The notes under the pieces were generated by a model. The model ran no database searches. It was not told where the DNA came from and saw only the letters and a list, made by a program, of their open reading frames with translations. From NCBI GenBank assembly GCA_902578525.1, contig CACHDJ010000002.1, positions 72,699-113,089 of the forward strand: 40,391 bases of DNA. The letters run 5' to 3'. Made by a program: the position numbers and the translations under genes. The DNA comes from an uncultured Pelagibacteraceae bacterium. GTDB taxonomy: Bacteria; Pseudomonadota; Alphaproteobacteria; Pelagibacterales; Pelagibacteraceae. Shown here one piece after another: positions 34,673 to 40,391 of this stretch; the first letter of the stretch is position 1, and each line of letters begins with the position of its first letter.

Positions 34673-36114
34673 TAACCAACACTCCCCTCCAAGCTAATGC
34701 CTACAAGTTTTTGGGCTTCAACTGCAAACTCCATTGGTAACTGTTGTAATACTTCTTTGCAAAAACCATTAACAATTAATCCTACAGCTTCCTCTTGATT
34801 TAATCCCCTTTGTTGGCAATAATATAATTGTTCATCACTAATTTTTGATGTCGTAGCTTCGTGAGCAATATTAGAGTCGAAATTTTTATTTTTAATGTAA
34901 GGAACTGTATGTGCACCACACTTATTTCCCATTAATAAAGAGTCACATTGTGTATAATTGCTAGAATTTTTTGCTTTTGAATTAATATCTACTAAACCTC
35001 TGTAAGTCATATCAGAAAATCCAGCACTTATACCTTTAGAAATAATTTTACTTCTAGTATTTTTTCCTAAATGAATCATTTTAGTCCCCGTGTCTGCTTT
35101 TTGATGATTGTTAGTAATCGCTATAGAATAAAATTCACCAATTGAATTATCACCTTTCAATATACAGCTTGGATACTTCCAAGTTATAGCTGAACCTGTT
35201 TCAACCTGTGTCCAAGAAATCTTAGAATTTTTTCCCTTACATAATCCTCTTTTAGTTACAAAATTATAAATTCCTCCTTTACCATTTTCGTCACCTGGAT
35301 ACCAATTTTGAACAGTTGAATATTTTATTTCTGCATCGTCCAAAGCAATCAATTCAACATTCGCTGCATGTAATTGATTTTCATCTCTCATTGGTGCAGT
35401 ACATCCCTCGAGGTAACTAACATAACTTCCTTTATCAGCAATAATTAATGTTCTCTCAAACTGACCAGTCTCTGATGCATTAATTCTGAAATAAGTCGAC
35501 AGTTCCATCGGACACTTAGTACCCTCAGGAATATAAACAAATGATCCATCTGTAAAAACAGCAGAGTTAAGTGTTGCAAAGAAATGATCAGTAACTGGTA
35601 TTACTGTACCTAAATATTTTTTCACAAGTTCAGGATGTTTTTGAATAGCTTCTGACATTGAACAAAAAATTATTCCGTGTTTAGTTAATTCCCCTTTAAA
35701 CGTTGTTGCTACTGAAACAGAGTCAAATACAGCATCTACAGCAATTCCATTTAGTCTTGCTTGCTCTTGCAATGGAATTCCAAGTTTTTTATATGTTTCT
35801 AAAAGTTTTGGATCAAGCTCGTCTAAACTTTTTGGTTTATCTTTCATACTTTTTGGTGCTGAGTAATAATATAAATCTTGATAATCAATTTTAGGATATT
35901 TCGGTTTTTGCCAATTTGGTTCTTTTAAAAGTTTTAACCTCTCGTAAGCTTTTAATCTAAAGTCTAACATCCATTGTGGTTCTTTTTTAATATTAGAAAT
36001 AAACTTGATCACATCTTCGTTTAATCCTTTTGGAGCTTTAATATTTTCTATCTCGGTGGTAAAACCATATTTATAATCTTTTAACTTTTCTATATCTTTT
36101 TCTCTTGTATCCAT
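34672..36114 (-). CDS. sufB: Fe-S cluster scaffold SufB
   Basis: A 480-aa SufB. Typical parts: [73 protein letters not shown], and [19 protein letters not shown]. It is the platform for cluster assembly with SufC and SufD. It begins 2 bp after iscR stops and so is probably on the IscR-controlled transcript. Confidence 0.97.
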   Translation of the reverse strand: MDTREKDIEKLKDYKYGFTTEIENIKAPKGLNEDVIKFISNIKKEPQWMLDFRLKAYERLKLLKEPNWQKPKYPKIDYQDLYYYSAPKSMKDKPKSLDELDPKLLETYKKLGIPLQEQARLNGIAVDAVFDSVSVATTFKGELTKHGIIFCSMSEAIQKHPELVKKYLGTVIPVTDHFFATLNSAVFTDGSFVYIPEGTKCPMELSTYFRINASETGQFERTLIIADKGSYVSYLEGCTAPMRDENQLHAANVELIALDDAEIKYSTVQNWYPGDENGKGGIYNFVTKRGLCKGKNSKISWTQVETGSAITWKYPSCILKGDNSIGEFYSIAITNNHQKADTGTKMIHLGKNTRSKIISKGISAGFSDMTYRGLVDINSKAKNSSNYTQCDSLLMGNKCGAHTVPYIKNKNFDSNIAHEATTSKISDEQLYYCQQRGLNQEEAVGLIVNGFCKEVLQQLPMEFAVEAQKLVGISLEGSVG

Positions 36115-36116
36115 TT

Positions 36117-36542
36117 TTAAATTCTTCTCTCAATGTTCTCTTTAACAAGATCTTCTAAGCTCTTTTTCTCAAAAAAATCATTTATATGGTTTTCTAGCTC
36201 ATCCCAAAGATTATGAGTTAAACATTTTGTAGATTTACCATTACAACCTTTTTTTGACTCTTTTTTGCACTGGACAGTTTTTACTTTTTCATCAACCGCA
36301 TCAAAGATATTAGTAAGTTTTATCTCTTTGGCTTTTTTGTTCAAAATATATCCACCTTGATTTCCTCTCACACTTTGAACAATTTCTTTTTTTCTAAGCT
36401 TAGAAAAAATTTGTTCGAGATAATCGAGGGAAATACCCTGTCTGAGTGAGATATCTCTAAGAGATACTGGGTTAACATTGTTAAATCTTGCCAGATCCAC
36501 TAAAGCCATCACTGCATATCTACCTTTAGATGTTAGTTTCAT
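36117..36542 (-). CDS. iscR: IscR-type Rrf2 regulator with Fe-S ligands
   Basis: A 141-aa Rrf2-family protein. The N-terminal winged helix ([18 protein letters not shown]) is near-identical to IscR, and the cluster region has Cys92, Cys100, Cys107 and His110, the set of three Cys and one His that holds [2Fe-2S] in IscR. Spacing of the cysteines is slightly wider than in E. coli. It heads the suf operon and has an IscR type 1-like site over its own promoter, so feedback repression by the clustered protein is likely. RirA is a family alternative, but the ligand spacing and site favour IscR. Confidence 0.9.
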   Translation of the reverse strand: MKLTSKGRYAVMALVDLARFNNVNPVSLRDISLRQGISLDYLEQIFSKLRKKEIVQSVRGNQGGYILNKKAKEIKLTNIFDAVDEKVKTVQCKKESKKGCNGKSTKCLTHNLWDELENHINDFFEKKSLEDLVKENIERRI

Positions 36543-36563
36543 AAATCCTATATATTATAAGGG

Positions 36564-36591
36564 TATATATAAACCCGACTAAAATAGTCAA
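36564..36591 (-). promoter_or_regulatory. iscR-suf promoter
   Basis: On the minus strand TTGACT (36591-36586) and TATATA (36569-36564) are separated by 16 bp. The start point would fall near 36557, giving a leader of about 15 nt with AGGAT before the iscR ATG. The -35 lies inside the IscR-like site. Confidence 0.6.
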
Positions 36592-36595
36592 GTAT
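36571..36595 (-). promoter_or_regulatory. IscR type 1-like binding site
   Basis: Read on the minus strand, this 25-bp element has GACTA and TAGTC arms around TTT, flanked by ATACTT and GGGTTT. Against the E. coli IscR type 1 consensus as I recall it, it differs at about one position, in the last half-site. It covers the -35 of the iscR promoter, the expected place for autorepression. Confidence 0.75.
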
Positions 36596-36652
36596 CTAAA
36601 AGAAAAAAAAACTAACATTTTGTCACGCACATGTGTTAAACGTAATTTTTTT

Positions 36653-36669
36653 TTGAGAATAATTATCAA
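36653..36669. promoter_or_regulatory. Fur-like box before the alpha/beta hydrolase gene
   Basis: An 8-1-8 near-palindrome TTGAGAAT-A-ATTATCAA, matching the Fur 7-1-7 core in 14 of 15 positions, 8 nt before the ATG at 36678. It would repress the hydrolase gene and lies too far from the iscR promoter (about 60 bp) for simple occlusion. Confidence 0.55.
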
Positions 36670-36677
36670 TATCAATT

Positions 36678-37334
36678 ATGGATAATAAAATTTTAGAAAT
36701 ATTTATTCCTGGTCCTGCTGGAAGACTCGAAGCAAAATATTATAAAAGTAAAAAAAACACTTCGCCAGTTGCATTAGTATTACAACCTCATCCTCAATAC
36801 GGTGGAACTATGAATAATAAAATTGTTGTAGAAACTTTTAAAATATTTATGCAAAACGATTTTTCTGTTTGTAGAGTTAATTTTAGAGGAGTTGGCAAAA
36901 GCGATGGAGAATTTGATAATGGTCAAGGTGAATTAGCTGATGCTGCAGCTGCATTAGATTGGTTAGAAAAAGAAAATTTTGATAACTCTCAATGTTGGGT
37001 ATCAGGATTTTCTTTTGGCTCATTAATTGCAATGCAGCTATTAATGAGAAGACCAGAAATTAATAGGTTTATAGCTATCTCTCCGCAACCAAATGTGTAT
37101 GATTTTTCTTTTTTATCACCATGTCCTTCATCGGGGTTAATGATTTATGGAAAAAAAGATGAATTAGTCCCAATTGATTATATTAAAGAATTAGATAAAA
37201 GATTGAGTGCACAAAAAGGAATTAAAGTAGAATTTCAACCTGTGTCAGAAGCGAATCATTTCTTTTCTAAAAATGAAGATCAGTTAATTAAATACTTAAA
37301 TAAATATATAAAAAAAGAAACTGCTCTTTATTAA
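36678..37334 (+). CDS. Alpha/beta hydrolase (COG2945-like)
   Basis: A 218-aa alpha/beta hydrolase with the nucleophile elbow GFSFG (Ser112), a VNFRGVGKSDGEFDNGQGE oxyanion region, an acid in YGKKDELVPI near residue 162 and the catalytic His in EANHFF near 198. It belongs to the small prolyl-oligopeptidase-like group with unknown substrates. The start lacks a ribosome site, so translation may be leaderless or weak. A Fur-like element just upstream suggests iron control, and it is divergent from iscR. Confidence 0.82.
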   Translation: MDNKILEIFIPGPAGRLEAKYYKSKKNTSPVALVLQPHPQYGGTMNNKIVVETFKIFMQNDFSVCRVNFRGVGKSDGEFDNGQGELADAAAALDWLEKENFDNSQCWVSGFSFGSLIAMQLLMRRPEINRFIAISPQPNVYDFSFLSPCPSSGLMIYGKKDELVPIDYIKELDKRLSAQKGIKVEFQPVSEANHFFSKNEDQLIKYLNKYIKKETALY

Positions 37335-38476
37335 AAATTTTTTATAATTACTCCACCTGAACAAGGTTTATTGCATCTAGTGGTATTTGGAAAAGATATT
37401 GGTAATTTTAAAAAACATCTAATAGCTAAATATGCAAAGGCCTGAGACTCTACAAAATCACCATCAATTTCAAATTCATCAATATTTTTTATATTTAATT
37501 CCTCATTGTTTAAAAAACGATATATGAAGCTTTTAATAGTTTTATTTTTTCTTCCACCACCACACAAAATAAAATTCTTAATTTTAATATTATTTAATTC
37601 ATCAATTTTCTTTAGACCTTCAGAAATTAAATAAGCAGTGAATTTAGTAAGTGTTGCACAACCATCCTCTAAACTTAACCCTTTTGCGAAAGTTATATCA
37701 AAATCATTTATGTCTAAAGATTCTTTTATTGAAGGTATTTCAAAATTATCTTTTACTTGATTTAAAACTAATTCATTAATTTTTCCTAATGAAGCTATAT
37801 TCCCATCTTTATCAAATTTATTTTTACTATTTTTTCTTAACCATTCATCGATTAAACAGTTACCAGGTGCAATGTCATAAGCAAAAATATCTTTTTCTAC
37901 ATTTTCATTATTCAAAATTGCTGTAACATTCGTAATTCCGCCTATGTTAATTATATTAATTGGATAATTAAGTTTAAATTCATTATTAATTTTTTTTGAA
38001 ACTAAGTAATGAAATATTGGGGTTAAAGGAGCTCCCTCACCATTATTTTCTAAATCTTTTTGTCTAAATTTGTTAATAACTTGACATTTTGTTAATTGAG
38101 ATAAAAGCTGACCATCTCCGATTTGTTTTGAAATTTTGTCTTTAGCTTTATGAAATATTGTTTGTCCATGAAAACCTATTAAATCTGGGCTAAATCCTTT
38201 ATTACCAATAAATTCGTTTACAATTTGAGCGTTAAATAATGTAAATTTTTTTTCAATTTCATTAATTTTTGCTGAGTTTTCTTCCAAATCATCAGAATTT
38301 TTTACTTCTTCTCTTAGAATAATTAATTCTCTATGTAATTCATCATCAAATTCGTAATATTTGTCATATAACTGTTCTATATGGTTATAACCATCTGATT
38401 TAATTAGTGATAAGTCTACTCCATCCATAGAAGTTCCACTCATCAACCCCAAAGTAGTAAATATCTTTTTTTTCAT
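37331..38476 (-). CDS. anmK: Anhydro-N-acetylmuramic acid kinase
   Basis: A 381-aa ASKHA-fold sugar kinase with the family start GLMSGTSMDGVDLSLI, IGFHGQTIFH, INIGGITNVT, DIAPGNCLIDEWLR and ILCGGGRKNKTI. It phosphorylates anhydro-MurNAc from cell-wall recycling. Divergent from tyrS; its stop shares a TTAA with the stop of the convergent hydrolase gene. Confidence 0.94.
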   Translation of the reverse strand: MKKKIFTTLGLMSGTSMDGVDLSLIKSDGYNHIEQLYDKYYEFDDELHRELIILREEVKNSDDLEENSAKINEIEKKFTLFNAQIVNEFIGNKGFSPDLIGFHGQTIFHKAKDKISKQIGDGQLLSQLTKCQVINKFRQKDLENNGEGAPLTPIFHYLVSKKINNEFKLNYPINIINIGGITNVTAILNNENVEKDIFAYDIAPGNCLIDEWLRKNSKNKFDKDGNIASLGKINELVLNQVKDNFEIPSIKESLDINDFDITFAKGLSLEDGCATLTKFTAYLISEGLKKIDELNNIKIKNFILCGGGRKNKTIKSFIYRFLNNEELNIKNIDEFEIDGDFVESQAFAYLAIRCFLKLPISFPNTTRCNKPCSGGVIIKNF

Positions 38477-38523
38477 ATTTATTTTTTTTTATCAAATATT
38501 GTATATTGTGGAACTATAGACCT

Positions 38524-39753
38524 ATGAATAAATTTTTAAAAGAATTTAAAGATAGAGGATACTTTTATCAGTGCACAAATGAGGATGAGTTATCTAAGCT
38601 ATTAGATAAAGAAAAAATCAGAGGTTATATCGGTTTTGACTGTACAGCAGAAAGTCTTCATGTTGGAAGTTTACTTCAAATAATGTGTTTAAGACTGCTT
38701 CAAAAACATGGACATAGACCTATTGTGTTGTTGGGAGGAGGTACTACTAGAATTGGTGATCCTTCAGGTAAAGACAAAACAAGAAAAATTCTCACTGAAA
38801 AAGAAATCGAAAAAAATATTAAAAGTATTGAAAAAATACTTAAAAGTTATTTAGATAATCAAAATCCAAAAACTAAGCCTATTTTTTTAAATAATTATTC
38901 TTGGCTTAAAGGATTAAATTATATTTCTTTTTTAAGAGATATTGGAAAACACTTCACAATAAATAAGATGCTTACTTTTGAGAGTGTTAAAACTAGATTA
39001 GAAAGAGAACAGTCATTAAGCTATATGGAGTTCAATTATATGATACTTCAAGCCTATGATTTTTTAGAATTAAATAAAAAAAAAAATTGTTCTTTACAAA
39101 TTGGTGGCTCAGACCAATGGGGGAATATAGTTAATGGGACTGAACTTATAAAAAGACATTCTGGAAAACAAGCGTATGGTTTAACTACACCTCTAATTAC
39201 ATTAGCATCAGGGACTAAAATGGGAAAAACAGAAACAGGTGCAGTGTGGTTAGATAAGAAATTATTGTCATCTTATGATTATTGGCAATTCTGGAGAAAT
39301 ATTGATGACAGAGATGTAATTAAATTTTTAAAAATGTTTACAGACTTAAAGATTGATGAAATAGATAAAATTAAAGATCAAGACATTAATAAGCTTAAAA
39401 TAAAATTAGCAAATGAAGCTACTTCTATGCTTCATGGTAAAAAAGTTGCTCAAAATTCAGAACAAGCTGCAAAAGAAGCTTTTTCAGGAAAATCACTTGG
39501 TTCTAATTTACCATCAATAAATATCAAGTCTGAGAATCTTAATAAACAAATAAGTATTATAGATCTAATAATTTTATCAAAATTAGAAAATTCTAAAAGT
39601 GAAATAAGAAGATTGATTAAAGGAAATGCTATCAAAATTAATGATAAAATAATATCTGATGAAAAACTTATCATCAAAAATCAATTCTTTAAAAACAACT
39701 ACTTAAAACTTTCTATAGGAAAAAAAAGACATTTAAAAATTGAATTGAATTGA
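38524..39753 (+). CDS. tyrS: Tyrosyl-tRNA synthetase
   Basis: A 409-aa class I synthetase. ATP-binding HVGS is at 46-49 (HIGH motif) with YIGFDCTAESLH before it. Tyrosine-site residues lie in EFNYMILQAYDF and QIGGSDQWGN, and KMGKT replaces KMSKS. An S4-like RNA-binding domain forms the C-terminus (LSKLENSKSEIRRLIKGNAIKIN begins it). The ATG at 38524 is preferred over an in-frame TTG at 38506. The last codons and the stop lie in a pentanucleotide repeat. Confidence 0.96.
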   Translation: MNKFLKEFKDRGYFYQCTNEDELSKLLDKEKIRGYIGFDCTAESLHVGSLLQIMCLRLLQKHGHRPIVLLGGGTTRIGDPSGKDKTRKILTEKEIEKNIKSIEKILKSYLDNQNPKTKPIFLNNYSWLKGLNYISFLRDIGKHFTINKMLTFESVKTRLEREQSLSYMEFNYMILQAYDFLELNKKKNCSLQIGGSDQWGNIVNGTELIKRHSGKQAYGLTTPLITLASGTKMGKTETGAVWLDKKLLSSYDYWQFWRNIDDRDVIKFLKMFTDLKIDEIDKIKDQDINKLKIKLANEATSMLHGKKVAQNSEQAAKEAFSGKSLGSNLPSINIKSENLNKQISIIDLIILSKLENSKSEIRRLIKGNAIKINDKIISDEKLIIKNQFFKNNYLKLSIGKKRHLKIELN

Positions 39754-39761
39754 ATTGAATT
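39739..39761 (+). repeat. ATTGA pentanucleotide repeat across the tyrS stop
   Basis: Four tandem ATTGA units (39739-39758) plus ATT cover the last four tyrS codons and the TGA stop. A change in unit number would change only the last few residues of TyrS and its stop position. It sits in the 6-bp gap between convergent genes. Confidence 0.7.
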
Positions 39762-40391
39762 AATTTTTTTTAATTTTTTCCAAAGTTCTAGTTATAAATC
39801 TTGGTGTTAATGTTTTAATTGGATTTACAGTAGTCTCTAATTGTTTTGGAGGGCCTTTTATCTTAAAACTAACACCAAAGACCCCTTCTCCAATCTTTTT
39901 TCCTATTAAGATATCACCAATTACAGGTATTGATGAGATTGTCCTGTTTACTGTTGTGGCCGGTACCAATGTGCCTCTTAAACTAATTAATTTGTCTTTT
40001 TCAATGTAACCATCCATTAAAATTGATATTGCAGGTCCAATTGCGTACATTTCCTTTATAGTCATTAGTTTTTTTTTATTCGAAAATTTCATTTCAAAAT
40101 CTGTAAATCTAATACCTTCTCCTGTTAATAAATCAGCTATTCCTTGCAATGAAGCTAATGTTAACAATTTAGCTAAAACTGGAATTTGTTGTACCTTAAA
40201 ATTATCAATTTTTAACGTAGAATCTGTAATTCCATTTTTTTTTATAGAAAAAAAATCGAGATCACCTTCTTCAAAACCTCTTATGAATTTATATCTATCA
40301 ACAAGAGGTTTGGCATTTCCAGAAAATAATGTTGTGATTTTTTCTTTACCATTATTTTTTATAGTTAGTTTAATATTTTTTTGATTTGAAA
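39760..40391 (-). CDS. AsmA/YhdP-like protein, C-terminal part
   Basis: The frame is open through the right edge, giving at least 209 codons of the C-terminus; the start is outside. A frame opening with TTG at 40167 is not the true start because the frame continues without a stop to 40391. The visible part has a beta-rich region and then LAKLLTLASLQGIADLLTGEGIRF, FKIKGPPKQLETTVNPIKTL and TPRFI, matching the AsmA-like C-terminal domain of YhdP-type proteins, which span the periplasm and help move lipids to the outer membrane. It ends 6 bp after tyrS. Confidence 0.75.
   Translation of the reverse strand, partial: SNQKNIKLTIKNNGKEKITTLFSGNAKPLVDRYKFIRGFEEGDLDFFSIKKNGITDSTLKIDNFKVQQIPVLAKLLTLASLQGIADLLTGEGIRFTDFEMKFSNKKKLMTIKEMYAIGPAISILMDGYIEKDKLISLRGTLVPATTVNRTISSIPVIGDILIGKKIGEGVFGVSFKIKGPPKQLETTVNPIKTLTPRFITRTLEKIKKN

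Overview
The window is AT-rich (roughly 30% GC by eye), very densely coded, and has no gap of 300 bases without a gene. Many neighbours overlap by 1-8 nt, and two convergent pairs share a TTAA that supplies both stop codons. The gene set points to a streamlined marine alphaproteobacterium of the SAR11/Pelagibacter type: FutA/FbpA-type iron uptake, a dimethylglycine dehydrogenase with ETF and ETF-quinone oxidoreductase, AcuI, a DmdA-like GcvT protein beside a MetF-like protein, one iscR-suf operon, and glnA with no glnB beside it. This assignment is inference from gene content and composition. I saw no rRNA, tRNA, CRISPR array, insertion sequence or phage gene.

Layout. (1) 1-6231: the 5' end of an exported protein, a persulfide-dioxygenase-like enzyme on +, then a minus-strand run fbpA, an unannotated 56-aa Cys protein, fbpB, fbpC, azlC, azlD and an exported thioredoxin-fold protein. 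Two adjacent palindromes, one a perfect Fur 7-1-7 site, lie over the fbpA promoter. (2) 6277-9703: a LysR regulator, acuI and folE on minus; hisI and a DUF2237 gene on +. (3) 9705-15482: ETF-QO, EtfA, EtfB and dimethylglycine dehydrogenase, an electron path from methylated-amine oxidation to ubiquinone. (4) 15539-20571: a tight minus-strand operon of Rieske oxygenase, methyltransferase, APS-kinase-like P-loop protein, HxGH nucleotidyltransferase, a crotonase without its catalytic glutamates, a 60-aa membrane protein, a CoA-binding protein, a flavodoxin-fold oxidoreductase and a DUF4864 protein. (5) 20674-23437: MetF-like and DmdA-like genes, a 34-aa membrane microprotein behind a strong hairpin, and a Yip1-like membrane protein. 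(6) 23451-28579: DUF779 and an AcoD-type aldehyde dehydrogenase with a striking in-frame Lys/Arg-rich extension, DUF1244, moaB, a TauE/SafE exporter, an EamA exporter and a YbaK deacylase. (7) 28721-36677: glnA, then a small ORF and the iscR-sufBCDSUTA operon, with a near-perfect IscR type 1 site on the iscR promoter and a Fur-like site before the divergent hydrolase. (8) 36678-40391: alpha/beta hydrolase, anmK, tyrS and the C-terminal part of an AsmA/YhdP-like protein.

Two themes connect the genes. One is one-carbon and methylated-compound oxidation: DMGDH, ETF, ETF-QO, MetF-like, DmdA-like, AcuI, possibly the Rieske enzyme, and an aldehyde dehydrogenase. The other is iron: Fur-controlled Fe(III) uptake, and Fe-S assembly with an IscR feedback site. 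Strongest candidates for something undescribed are the Rieske/methyltransferase/kinase/nucleotidyltransferase cassette, the Lys-rich extension of the aldehyde dehydrogenase, and the Cys-rich microprotein inside the iron operon.
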